This document shows positions 43,230 through 53,971 of a stretch of DNA of 64,000 nucleotides, one piece after another. Position numbers and translations under genes: made by a program. The stretch is taken from contig JAGFBZ010000173.1 of assembly GCA_018398805.1 (NCBI GenBank), positions 282,745-346,744 of the forward strand, in the 5' to 3' direction. The notes under the pieces are model-generated. The model was not told the origin of the DNA. It made no database searches and worked only from the letters and a program-made list of their open reading frames with translations. Origin of the DNA: Hirundichthys speculiger. Its lineage: Eukaryota > Chordata > Actinopteri > Beloniformes > Exocoetidae. How positions within the stretch are numbered: position 1 is the stretch's first letter; each line of letters starts with the position of its first letter.

Positions 43230-43724
43230 ATGCTGCTATTTGTACGTGTGCCGACTATGTCACCGTTGTAAAAGCGGCAGCGGTGCTCCACGGACGCAGT
43301 CACGCTTGTTTAACCAGATTAAAGGCGCCTGAAGGAGGAAATAAAACAGTGAACGATGGAGAGATTTATCTGAATATCGTGTGACGAACATCTGGATGTG
43401 CGTTTCGTTCCTCTACGACCGGTCCCGACGGATGGAGTCGGCGACGACCGTCAGCGTTGACCCGATCGATACGTGTGCGTGCGCGACGTGTACCGAGTGT
43501 TCCGGTTACAGCCGGCCGCCGCACACGGCTCGTCAAACACGCGCCGTCACCTGATCCGCTGCTGCCTCGCTATATTTAGACCTGCCCTATCAGCCGGTTA
43601 AAAATAACGCTGTCTCTCCTTCCACCTCCCTCGTCCCGTACGTCCCTCTATCAGCCGTGGACTCCTCTCTGTTTATGAAAGGCACATCAATCAAATGGTT
43701 GGATCGTGATTGTTTTAATTTTAA

Positions 43725-44341
43725 CCCTTTAGGCGCCGGAGTTTTTTCAAGAAAATGTACAATTTTGATATCAAGATTTCAAAAGGCTCTAACTTGAAAG
43801 CAGTTTGAGATAAAGGTTTACTGTCAAAGAGAAAATTGTTCAGTATGACTCAAATTATTCATATAATTTGCATATTATGACATCACAAGGTGGCGGCCAT
43901 ATTGGAAAATGTTCAATTTTGATATCAAGGTTTCAAAAGGCTATAACTTTAAAGTGGTTTGAGATAAAGGCAAACTGTAAATGAGAAATATCTTCAGTAT
44001 GAACCAACATTTGAAATGGAAGTAGATTTGTCATCTAATTTGGTTATTGTGACATCACCTGCCCAAACCTGCCCGGTAGTCCTCAATTTCAGATTTTTCC
44101 TCCTCAAGCGCCACGTTCAGCATTTCTACCACTGCTGCGCCGGAGGGTGTTTTACAAACTCATTTTACGCTAAAACTTTGAATAGCGCCACCTCCACAAA
44201 TGGTTCTCAGATTACAGGCGCACATGTCCGCCATCTCCTGGTGAAAAGTAATAACAAGATTCGGCACCACATTTATAGATACAGCCTGTTACAGTCACCA
44301 ATGTTGCTTGTCGCAATATTGTGACTTTGGCGCTCAAAGGG
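43725..44341. mobile_element. piggyBac-type MITE with TTAA duplications
   Basis: The left end CCCTTTAGGCGCCGGAGTTT and the reverse complement of the right end CCCTTTGAGCGCCAAAGTCA share CCCTTT-GCGCC. TTAA flanks both ends (43721-43724, 44342-44345). CCC/GGG ends with TTAA duplication define piggyBac. The 617-bp interior contains two diverged direct repeats (43754-43895 and 43908-44056; both have CAATTTTGATATCAAG and TTTGAGATAAAGG). No transposase. Confidence 0.9.
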
Positions 44342-44572
44342 TTAACCTCTGGTGCCTCTAAAGCAGCAAAACTGACCAAAGGTCTGCGATTGTTTAACGA
44401 CAGAAATGAAGCTTCTCTGAGGATCAAGGAGGTGTGGCCTGTGTGTTCTCTGATTGGCCAGATCTCTGGAGGCTCGTGGGTGGGTGGAGCTAACGGCTGA
44501 GGTCGAGATCTTCACCGTGGGTTTATGGTACTTGGTCAGAAGAGTGTGGACTGCTTGTCAGGAGGTAGGGAG

Positions 44573-44952
44573 TAGAGGTGGGCGATACTGGGAACTTTTG
44601 TATCGATCCGATACCAAGTAAATATAGGGCCAGTATCGCCGATACCGATACCGATACCGATACCGATACTTTTTTAATATTAAGCTCGATCTATCATGAA
44701 ACTGCTGACCTTTAGGTGTTTTTGTGATTTACTTTGAAAGTTAATATGAATTGATCCTTAACTCCTCTGATCTACCTGGATGCTACCTGTTGGACTGAAG
44801 GAGGAAACAGCTGCAGGGTGTCAGACAGACTTCAATGACTTCAGTGCTTCTAGGAGAGAAAAACAGCTTGAGTATCGATCTTTAAACACGAGTATCATTC
44901 AATATCAATACCAGCGTTGGTATCGATATTTGGATCGATCTGCCCAGCTCTA
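44573..44952. mobile_element. 380-bp hAT MITE with perfect 8-bp duplication
   Basis: It starts TAGAGGTGGGCGATACTGGG and ends TGGATCGATCTGCCCAGCTC then TA. GTAGGGAG flanks it exactly on both sides (44565-44572 and 44953-44960). The inside is rich in CCGATACCGATA (five tandem hexamers at 44639-44667) and TATCGAT. A minus-strand partial copy is at 36510-36658. Confidence 0.92.
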
Positions 44953-44960
44953 GTAGGGAG

Positions 44961-45277
44961 ACCGGTGCAGAGGTGTATCAGACAGGACCAACTGGGAGGA
45001 TGCGCTGAGGTGGACTCAGGACTTCCTGGAGAGATTATGTCTCTCATCTGGCCTGGGATCGCCCTGGTGTCCTCCCAGAGGAGACGGAGGTCTGAGCCTC
45101 TCTGTTGGAATGTTGCCTCCATGACCTGAACCCAGATTAGCAGATATAAAAGGACGAGACTTCATGTCAGTCCTTCATGACGTGTCACCAAAGGCAGCAG
45201 CGCACATTTCTTTGGAGACATCTTGGAAATTAATGGAAAATGCTTAGAGGTCTCAGCAGGTCCACTATGATGGAAAA
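44961..45277. other. Low-copy sequence, no gene seen
   Basis: Short low-copy stretch between the hAT and the CTAC array. Frames at 44895-45129 overlap on both strands and are not credible. Confidence 0.45.
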
Positions 45278-46436
45278 CCTACCTACGTTCCTACCTTCCT
45301 ACCTACCTACCTACCTACCTAGCTACCTACCTACCTACCTACCTACCTACCTACCTACCTACCTACCTACCTACCTACCTACCTACCTACCTACCTACCT
45401 AGCTACCCTACCTACCTACCTACCTACCTACCTACCTACCTACCTACCTACCTACTACCTAGCTGCCTACTACCCCATACCTTCCTACCTACCCTACCTA
45501 GCTACCCACATAGCTTCTGACATTCCTAGCTGCCTAGCTACCCACATACCTTCCTACCTACCTACCTACCTAACTACCTAACTACCTACCTACCTATCTT
45601 CCTTCCTACCTACCTACCTACCTAGCTACCTACCTAGCTACCTACCTAACTACTTAGCTACCTACCAACCTAGCTACCTACCTACCTACCTACTTAACTA
45701 GCTGCCTAGCTACCCACATACCTTCCTACCTACCTACCTACCTAGCTACCTAACTACCTTCCTACCTACCTACCTAGCTACCTAACTACCTACCTACCTA
45801 CCTTCCTACCTACCTACCTACCTACCTAGCTACCTACCTACCTACCTACCTCCCTACCTACCTACCTACCTACTTAACTAGCTGCCTAGCTACCCACATA
45901 CCTTCCTACCTACCTATCTACCTAGCTACCCACATAGCTTCTGACATTCCTAGCTGCCTAGCTACCCACATACCTTCCTACCTACCTACCTACCTAACAA
46001 CCTACCTACCTATCTTCCTTCCTACCTACCTACCTACCTAGCTACCTACCTAGCTCCCTCCCTACCTACCTACCTAGCTACCTACCTAACTACTTAGCTA
46101 CCTACCAACCTAGCTACCTACCTACCTACCTACTTAACTAGCTGCCTAGCTACCCACATACCTTCCTACCTACCTACCTACCTAGCTACCTACCTAGCTC
46201 CCTACTTACCTACCTACCTAGCTACCTACCTAACTACTTAGCTACCTACCAGCCTAGCTTCCTACCTACCTACCTACCTACCTACCTACATACCTTCCTA
46301 CCTACCTAGCTACCTAGCTATCCACATACCTTCCTAACTTCCTACATATCTAGCTACCTACATACCTACCTAGCTACCTAGCTACCCACATACCTTCCTA
46401 CTTACCTAGCTACCTAGCTACCTACATACCTTCCTT
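45278..46436. repeat. (CTAC)n tetranucleotide array, 1.16 kb
   Basis: CTAC/CCTA tetramers with scattered CTAG, CTAA, TTCC and CCCACATAC variants. A complex block reading CCCACATAGCTTCTGACATT then CCTAGCTGCC occurs at 45505 and 45929, so a segment of about 424 bp was duplicated. The plus frame 45240-45581 (YLPT repeats) is an artefact. Confidence 0.96.
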
Positions 46437-47540
46437 TCAAAGTGCTCCCACAGATGTGAACGTGCGCTTCCTGGAAAACATAACCGTACAAGGAAGCTGC
46501 CGTTTATGACATCATCATCATCAAAAAAAAAAAAAAAAGAAAAAAGGTAGAAACTAAATAATAAGTCACATCCCAGTTCTTCATGATAACATCATGGATG
46601 AGTTGGAAAACACAGAATAGCACAGAGCCTCATCTCCAGGCTCCGTCTGGGCTGGAGGTTACCGCCACTTCTGCTTCCAGTTTTAGTTTTCAGTTTCCCG
46701 GACTTTGAATTTCAGTGAGAGGCAGGAATCCGACAGCCGTCTTCCTCTTTTGTCTGTTTTTGGCTTCCTTCTTCCTGAAAGCGCGCGGGTTTGACTCATC
46801 TGTTAACGTGCTTTGAAGAGCTGTCACCGTGGAGGACTTTATGGACACTGAGTCCCTCGCGTCCCTTTTTTTGTCTCATAATTAGACGCTGCTGCACCTG
46901 AGAGGTTTTTTGGCTGCGTTTCGTTGTCGTCTGTCATCACGCTGCAGCCTCTCCGCTCTGTCAGACACACACTTCAGATATTTGACTGAAACTGACGGCG
47001 GCTGCACCTCTGTGAGTGATGCGCCTCCTCAGACGGACGAACGCCGTTAATCTGCAACAGCAACAGATCCATTATGCGTCTGCAGGAAGCCGGAGAACGG
47101 CTGTCATTGTGTAAGTGAAGTCACGAGGAACGTTCATGCAGGAGGGCCTCGCGTCAGGATGACATACGGTTGTTTCTGTAGCGTACCGATGAAAGCGTGA
47201 TTGTTGCGTAACTCGTGATGGAAAAGAGGCAACGTGTCTTCGCCGTCCATAAATGTGAACCCGTCATCTCCACGTCCCTGAGGCTGGATGGAGAAAGGCC
47301 AGCAGAGCTGCTGTTAAAGTCAATAACACAAATGGAAAACTTCAGCAGCAGTAGAGCGTCCGCCATCAGTAGAGCGGCGGTCTGTGATGATGCGTAGATT
47401 TAAGATCTGTTAGCAGAACTCACCTGATTGCACGGTGAGCAAAATCTGCGAGGCAGAGTCGTCCTAAATGACAAACAAAACAAGACTGTCTTTGCAAAAC
47501 CGTGCTTTTCAGTGTCATAAAAGCATTTAGCGGCTTCTGC
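46437..47540. other. Low-copy sequence, no gene supported
   Basis: No recognised repeat. The 60-codon plus frame at 47215-47397 is overlapped by a 70-codon minus frame and neither matches a family I know. An A-run lies at 46525-46545. Confidence 0.45.
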
Positions 47541-47544
47541 TAGC

Positions 47545-49090
47545 AGACACCTTTATTATGGAACCAGCTACCAGTTTGGGTTCAGGAGGCTGACACCACC
47601 TCCATCTTTAAAACTGAAAACATTTCTGTTCAGTAAAGCCTACAGTTAGTCTAAACAGTGTGTGGGCTAATAGTTAGCTACAGTTAGTCTAAACTATAGT
47701 GTGTAGGGGCTAATAGTTATAGCTACAGTTAGTCTAAACTATAGTGTGTAGGGGCTAATAGTTATAGCTACAGTTAGTCTAAACTATAGTGTGTAGGGGC
47801 TAATAGTTATAGCTACAGTTAGTCTAAACTATAGTGTGTAGATGCTAATAGTTATAGCTACAGTTAGTCTAATCTATAGTGTGTAGGGGCTAATAGTTAT
47901 AGCTACAGTTAGTCTAAACTATAGTGTAGATGCTAATAGTTATAGCTACAGTTAGTCTAATCTATAGTGTGTAGGGGCTAATAGTTATAGCTACAGTTAG
48001 TCTAAACTATAGTGTGTAGGGGCTAAGGGGCTATAGTTATAGCTACAGTTAGTCTAAACTATAGTGTGTAGTAGGGCTAATAGTTATAGCTACAGTTAGT
48101 CTAAACTATAGTGTGTAGATGCTAATAGTTATAGCTACAGTTAGTCTAAACTATAGTGTGTAGGGCTAATAGTTATAGCTACAGTTAGTCTAATCTATAG
48201 TGTGTAGGGGCTAATAGTATAGTCTAAACTATAGTGTGTAGGGGCTACTATAGTTATAGCTACAGTTAGTCTAAACTATAGTGTGTAGATGCTAATAGTT
48301 ATAGCTACAGTTAGTCTAACTATAGTGTGTAGGGGCTAATAGTTATAGCTACAGTTAGTCTAAACTATAGTGTGTATGGGCTAATAGTTATAGCTACAGT
48401 TAGTCTAAACTATAGTGTGTAGGGGCTAATAGTTATAGCTACAGTTAGTCTAAACTATAGTGTGTAGGGGCTAATAGTTATAGCTACAGTCTAAACTAGT
48501 AGTAGGGCTAATAGTTATAGCTACAGTTAGTCTAAACTATAGTGTGTATGGGCTAACAGTTATAGCTACAGTTAGTCTAAACTATAGTGTGTAGATGCTA
48601 ATAGTTATAGCCATAGCTGTAGGAGCTCAGACTAGAGTAGCTCGTCTTAATCACAGCTTCGTCATAGCTATGCTGCTATAGGCCTACGCTGCAGGGGGAC
48701 GCCAACATGATCTGCTGAGTGGTGTCTCCACTACTCTTCCCCCTTTCCTCCTCCCTTCCTCCTCCTCCAGCTCATTCATAATTAATTGGGAGCACCTTGT
48801 TACTGTAACTGTGCTCCATTTTCTTTGCTCTCCTGTGGTTTGTTGTCCTGCTCAAGGTTTCTTCCTCTTAAAGTAGAGTTTTTTCTTGCCACTGATTGGG
48901 TTAAGTTTTTTTTTTTTCCCTCTGTGGGAGTTTTTTACTTGCCATTATCCTTGATTTGGATTTAATATTATATTTTTAGTTAATTATATTTGCTCGGGGT
49001 CATGATCTGGGTCTCTGTAAAGCATCTAGAGACAGCTGACATTGTAACAGACGCTATATAAATAAAATTGAATTGAATTGAATTGAATTA
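47545..49090 (+). mobile_element. Non-LTR retrotransposon 3' end (Rex1-like) with internal minisatellite
   Basis: The plus strand reads LLWNQLPVWVQEADTTSIFK then TENISVQ and stop, matching the C-terminal end of fish Rex1/L2-type polyproteins (about 47550-47636). A long 3' untranslated region follows, including CTGCTCAAGGTTTCTTCCTC, CTGGGTCTCTGTAAAGCATC and TATATAAATAAAATTGAATTG with an (AATTG)n tail. Reverse transcriptase is absent. The untranslated region is swollen by the 45-bp array at 47641-48610. Confidence 0.8.
47641..48610. repeat. 45-bp minisatellite inside the LINE 3' UTR
   Basis: About 21 copies of a unit running CTACAGTTAGTCTAAACTAT then AGTGTGTAGGGGCTAATAGT and TATAG. Variants replace GGGG with ATG, or drop a few bases. 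It begins right after the LINE stop codon and ends where the LINE untranslated sequence resumes. Confidence 0.96.
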
Positions 49091-49319
49091 AACGTGACTA
49101 CATTTCTGCTGATCCCAGACTGTATCTGGTTTCCTGACCTTGTATCCTGCTTCGCTGGTGACTTTTCTGTCGGAGACAGAGCGAGGTTGATACTTTTTGT
49201 GTCATCAAGAATATAAAAATACACATAAAAATTATGGTTCCAAGTACATTACGATATTTTTAACTGTCTCTTCTCAAGAGCTAAACATTTAACCTTAAGC
49301 TCAACATTTTGCTTTTAAG
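49091..49319. other. Low-copy sequence, no gene seen
   Basis: Nothing recognisable between the LINE tail and the transposase fragment. Confidence 0.5.
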
Positions 49320-49660
49320 GAAGAGCTGCTGGAGCTGGTTTATCCACAGCCATCGTGTCTTTGACAGTGTTGTTAAAGACACAGTTCTAAGGCGGGTTTG
49401 ACTAGCTGCTCTCCAATATTGTGCGGTTTTTTAGCTTTGGCAATTAATATCAGACGCTCCGTTGCTCTGTATAAGTCACTGCCTGCTCTTTCAAACGCTG
49501 TTCTGATGTCCGTGGATCTTTTTGATAGCGCCAAATACCAAATACAAACTTTCACCCACAGTCTCCGGGTGTTTTGTCTTCTGGTGTCGTTTCATTTTGC
49601 TTGGCTTCGTGCTGTCATCATTAGCTAGCTTTTCGCGAGCTTTTCGCTACTGTTTTGTCC
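49320..49660 (-). pseudogene. hAT transposase pseudogene, ZBED5/SCAND3-like
   Basis: Read on the minus strand, 49556-49640 encodes KLANDDSTKPSKMKRHQKTKHPE, the second half of a BED zinc finger (KPSKLKRHLETKHP type). After a break, 49373-49555 encodes ATERLILIAKAKKPHNIGEQ and LVKPALELC, matching the KKPHTIGE-LI-PA segment of this group; then in another frame FNNTVKDTMAVDK resembles the L-NNTV-RRI-DMA block. Several frameshifts and stops show it is dead. Domain order BED, then KPHTIGE, then NNTV agrees with the ZBED5/SCAND3/FAM200 (hAT Charlie/Buster) proteins as I know them. Confidence 0.7.
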
Positions 49661-50044
49661 TTCAATAAAACCAAAGCTAAGGTAACTCTCGAGATATTAC
49701 CTTATTTACTTTCCTGATACCCATGAGTCTTCAGCACCTTTACGTTTTTGAGACATGTTTCATTTATAAGGCGAACCTCTGGCAGGAGGAAGCAGTTGGA
49801 GAAGCACTAGCCAGCGAGAGGCTAGCTGACGACTGACTGACGCTGCTTATGCCGCCACGTCACAGAGGTTCAGAGTTCACAGAGGTGTGGCCTACTAAAT
49901 ATAATATAAATATAAAATATAAATGTAATATACAGGCTTTTGATTATCCCAGTAGATGTGCTGTTATGACTTTACATTTAACATACAAAAATATAATTTC
50001 GGCAACTTCAAAGCAGACAAATCCTTGCACAACCCCTGTGATCT
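49661..50044. other. Low-copy sequence, no gene seen
   Basis: AT-rich sequence with TATAAATATAAAATATAAAT near 49900; no gene. Confidence 0.45.
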
Positions 50045-50315
50045 CTTGCGCCCCCCTGAGGGGGGTGCGGACCTGCCAAGACAGCCCCCCCCCCGCCCGC
50101 CGCCCCCCCCGCCGCACAGCAGCGGCGACAAACGAGGGGAAGTGGCCCGCACCAGGGGAAGGCCGCGCCAGGAAGGCCGCAACCACACCCCCCCCCCACG
50201 CCACCACGCACCAGCCCGCAGCAAGCCAACACCCCTCCCCACACCCAAGACCCCTCCCGGGAGCCACACCGGGCACCCAGCCCACCAGCAAGGGCACACC
50301 CGGGCCCACGCATCG
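50045..50315. repeat. GC-rich C-biased island
   Basis: About 270 bp of very GC-rich DNA with C runs on the plus strand and many CG dinucleotides, between AT-rich flanks. Six overlapping open frames on both strands reflect the lack of A/T-containing stop codons. I recall similar GC-rich segments as parts of fish repeats, but cannot confirm it. Confidence 0.55.
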
Positions 50316-50321
50316 GCTCAG

Positions 50322-50340
50322 GGGATATATATATAGTGTG

Positions 50341-50372
<32 letters not shown>
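50322..50372. repeat. (AT)n microsatellite with TG interruptions
   Basis: AT-rich dinucleotide tract followed by a T-rich run and GTGTGTGT at 50401-50408. Confidence 0.9.
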
Positions 50373-50373
<1 letters not shown>

Positions 50374-50512
50374 TTATTTTATTTTTTTTTTTTTTATTTT
50401 GTGTGTGTAAGCTAAGTGCATTAAAATCGACTTGGGGTGCAGAGGGTGGATGGTCCCCCTGCACCCAAGCTTCTAATTCACTTTGTATGTTATGTTTGTG
50501 GGGGGCAGGGGG

Positions 50513-50513
<1 letters not shown>

Positions 50514-50547
<34 letters not shown>
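50514..50547 (+). repeat. Homopolymer of 34 G
   Basis: Uninterrupted G34 preceded by GGGGGGCAGGGGGC. Same kind of tract as 641-689. Confidence 0.95.
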
Positions 50548-51471
50548 CTTGTTCTGTTGAAATTGGTTTGATGCGTTTTATACCAGAAACAAACCCTTTT
50601 TTGTACCAGAAGTGACAGGGTGTGGCTGGCTGCAGTTTTCCTGTGACGCCACTGTGAGGTTGAAATTTTTACAAACAGCGGTTTTGTTCTCAAAAGACTC
50701 AGAGGTCACGGTTGGACAAACTATTATCAACAGAAACAAGACGCCTCACATCCTGCGTCCTGTAAGACAGCTGAGTCCAGCTGTAAACTCTTGTTCGTCT
50801 TGTTTCTCATTGAAGAGCCAAATGCAGACGGAGCGCACGGTTTCAGTGGTGCACGTGGCCTCTGTGTTTACAAGGTTCGCTTGTGAAACCACAGCAGGCT
50901 TCTTATTATTAGCACGCATGTGGTTAGCCGCTACGCTGCAACCGGGTTAAGACATTTTGCAAGCAGCAGCAAGCACCTGCAGAGTTCACGGGGAGCAACG
51001 TGAAGGCGACGTCTTGGCGGTCTATATCGGGCTTGTATCTAATCTATTACGTGCACAAAAAAGTTATTGTCGCCGTGTTTGTTTTTCATATCGGTCTCCA
51101 GCCGCAGTGTTTAGCTTTGCCGCGCAATAACAGCTGCAAACACGCTGCAACCTCACGCATCTGCAGCGCAGCGCTGAGCTGAGAAACATGCAGGTGTAGC
51201 TTACCTTCTGGCTTACTGCAGGTCTCCAGACGAGGACGAGGTCTTTATTTGTGATGAGCTTCCAGGAGCCGCTATTCAAAACAACCAAGATGGCTGCAGA
51301 ACTGCGAACGACACTTTGGATCGACACTTTCCTGCAGCCACTCACCAGTGGTTCCACTCCACTGCACATCATTGTGGACGTCTCGATGCCAGTCTGGTTG
51401 TCGCTCCGCCAACGTCACGGGCTTCGTTTGGCCGAAGCGCCAACGTAACCGCTTCTGGTGGTCAATATCGA
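50548..51471. other. Low-copy sequence, no gene supported
   Basis: No gene recognised. Frames at 50612-50950 (plus) and 51064-51372 (minus) have no family features. Confidence 0.45.
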
Positions 51472-51640
51472 AAACTGCAGTTCCTCTACTGACCACAAGG
51501 TTCCGGCTTCGAAACGGAGCAAATCTCCATCGACTCCCGTGTTAAAACGGCCAGACGTCATTCTGGTAACGACGCTTGAAATGAGGACAGATTTGATCAA
51601 AGCGAATGTAAAGTAATATCAATTATCATCCTGGGTTAAC
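51472..51640 (+). repeat. Dispersed repeat, TGACCAC core, long copy
   Basis: Reads CTGCAGTTCCTCTACTGACC, ACAAGGTTCC, CAAATCTCCATCGACTCCCG, TGTTAAAACGGCC and then AATGAGGACAGATTTGATCA. The last part links it to the fragment at 128-240. Confidence 0.75.
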
Positions 51641-52036
51641 ATAAACTAAGCGTCGGTGATGTCACAGCCCCATCAGTGGTACTGCCCTCTAGAGGTCAGA
51701 GGTCAATCAGAGGAACCAGATCAATTATCGATCGGCTGCAAAAACACCAGTTCAATGTGAAAACTAGAAAAGCTCTCGGGGAGCAACAGTTCCCACATAT
51801 AGCGATTTACAGATTGCGATAAAATCTGCCTCCTCGTCGCCTCCTGGTTCCCGTCGTGATCAGTGTTTGCCGTGTTTGACCGGGTTTTTAACGCCGCAGT
51901 CCGAGCGCGACAGGGGCTAACGACCAGAAATGGAGAGGAATTACTCTTTGGTTGACTGAACCAATAGCCAATAGAAAGCTAGCCAATAATAACCAAAGAA
52001 TTGGACGCCTTGCATGAGCAACGTCTTACTCAACAA

Positions 52037-52335
52037 TTCTGACTAGTCACAATTACGTTTGAGATATCTTTAACTTTTATTCTGACTAGTCAGAACCGAA
52101 TTAAAGATATCTGTAATTGTCACTGAGGATGTGTGACGAGTCGAGTGGTGCGTTAAGTGACATCATTTCGGATATCTGTAATTCAGTTTTGACTAGACAA
52201 AAATGAATTACAGATATCTCTAAATGTACTTTTGACCAGGCAGAATGAATTTACAGATATCTTTAATTAATATTCCTACTAGTCATAATATAATTACGAC
52301 TAGTCAAAATTAAATTATTGATATCTATAATGCTA
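52037..52335. repeat. Repeat of alternating GATATC and ACTAGT half-palindromes
   Basis: The motifs AGATATCT, GACTAGTC and AATTACAGATATC recur six or more times in both orientations over 300 bp (for example GACTAGTCAGAACCGAATTA and AAAATGAATTACAGATATCT). The alternation of two palindromic words spaced by about 20-30 bases is unusual; I recall similar dispersed sequence in fish. Confidence 0.65.
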
Positions 52336-52601
52336 ATACCGGATAGTAAAACCTAGCTATTTTATGTTAAAACGGCTTGCCGGAGGTGGTTGTTGGTATC
52401 TTTGGAGGTGCAGGAACAGAGCAGGAACTCTGTGACCCCCTCAAGTCGGTTGGTGTTTGTGAAACTTCAGGACAGGAAGTGCTGCAGGAGCCACGGCTGG
52501 CGTTTGCAGCCGCGTCGGACAAACACGTCCCCCTGAATGTGGCTCAAAGGTTAATGGCCACTCGCGCCGACATTGTCTCTGTGTGTGTCCACAGGAAGAC
52601 G

Positions 52602-52919
52602 GCCGGCCGCCGTCACATCCCGACTGGAAGCGGGAAGGGAACTCGAACCCTTCGCCAAATCCGCCAACAACTTGTGTACGCGGCAGGAAGGAAGGTCCCC
52701 CCCCGCACGGGCGTGTCTGTGTACAAACATCTGCCCGTACGAGCGGGTGGACGCCCACCTGCCCGTGCACGTGGAGGAGCATCCAAACGGGTGCACTTTT
52801 GTGTGTTTACACACAGATCCACATCAGGAAGAGCTCCGCGGGGAAGCTCCGGGCTGGAAAAAACAAATCAGGCCTCCTGGTTCTTCCTGCCGCAGGAGCG
52901 CGTCCATGACATCAGCAGG
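52602..52919 (+). other. Possible exon between splice-like sites, unproven
   Basis: A pyrimidine/GT-rich stretch ending TGTGTGTCCACAG precedes 52602, and ATCAGCAG|GTGAGA follows. All three plus frames are open across it (181, 145 and 108 codons) because the sequence is GC-rich, so openness is weak evidence. None of the translations shows a domain I recognise. It could be an exon of an unknown gene or chance. Confidence 0.15.
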
Positions 52920-53189
52920 TGAGACCGGACAAACACGGCTGTGCAAACAGCAACAGAAACATCTTCCTCAGCGTGGGCGGGAAACGATCCGGGGCGTAAA
53001 CAGAAGCTGAGAGGGATGGACTCAGTGCTGTTACCGAAACCGGTCATTTAAGACTGAAGCTGAAAAATAATTAAATTATTCTGTCAGAAATAAAACGGTC
53101 TCACCGACCAAAAGACACGGTAGAAATAAAAAAAAAAAAATGATGCCAACAGCGACTGAAGAGGGAGATTTAGAGTTATGGGGCACTTA

Positions 53190-53810
53190 AAGAGGGAAAA
53201 AATTCATTATTTTATAATATTAATGAAAAAAAAAGGTCAAATGAGAATCAAGTTGTAGTTTTACGAGATAAAATTTAAAATATCATGAGATGAAAATTCT
53301 TGCTTTCTGATAAAAATTCACTGGTTATTTTACGGGTAAAAGTTAAAATATGTATTTTTTTTTAAAGAAGTAATTATTGTAACATAAAAGTTGAACAATT
53401 ATGAATAAAGTAGTTATGTTACGAAAAATTAAACATTAACGAGAAAAAGGTTGAATGAAGATTAGATAAATGTACAAGGTGAAATTTGTCAAATCATGAT
53501 TTTATGAGATAAAATGTTAAATATAATAAGTTTTATGAGTAAAAAGTTGAGACGTTACACAAATGAAGTCATCATTTTGAGAGAAATGTTGAAAAAAATA
53601 ATAACGTAGAATAAAGTAAAATTATGAGTAAAATTTTATATATTTGCAAAACTAAAACCTTTTGGAGACAATTTTGAAAATTTGAAATAAAGTTGAATTG
53701 AGAACAAAAGAAATACTTAAACATTAGTGGAATAAAATGATATTCTAACGAGAAATGTTGAAAAATAATGAAAAAAGTTTTATGAATTCATGAGACTGAT
53801 GTCAGATCTG
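53190..53810. repeat. AT-rich degenerate tandem sequence
   Basis: Recurrent ACGAGATAAAAT, TATGAGTAAAA and AAAGTTGA words with spacing of roughly 30-60 bases, like highly diverged copies of the fish TTACGAGAATAAAGTT repeat. No gene. Confidence 0.55.
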
Positions 53811-53971
53811 AAATAAGGAATAAAGAATCTCGTTTGTTTTGAAGGTGGGCGGTTCTTGGAGCACTTGAGTCAGCCCCGCCCCTCTGCCACTGGTCTGGTA
53901 TGTTCTGTACCAGCGTGGCTGTGGGACGGGGGTTCAGGCTGACCCCTCATGTTTACGTCATGACTAGGCTA

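Larger units (their letters stand above)
42090..43724. other. Low-copy sequence with one dispersed repeat and a C19 run
   Basis: No gene supported; the frames at 42725-43063 overlap on both strands and resemble nothing I know. 42385-42450 is a TGACCACTAGGGG repeat copy, 43211-43229 a C run. 43420-43560 is CpG-rich with many CGA/CGT/CGC words but without a promoter that I can identify. Confidence 0.45.

Noticed and set aside
45240..45581. YLPT-repeat frame
   Set aside because: Tetranucleotide CTAC array.
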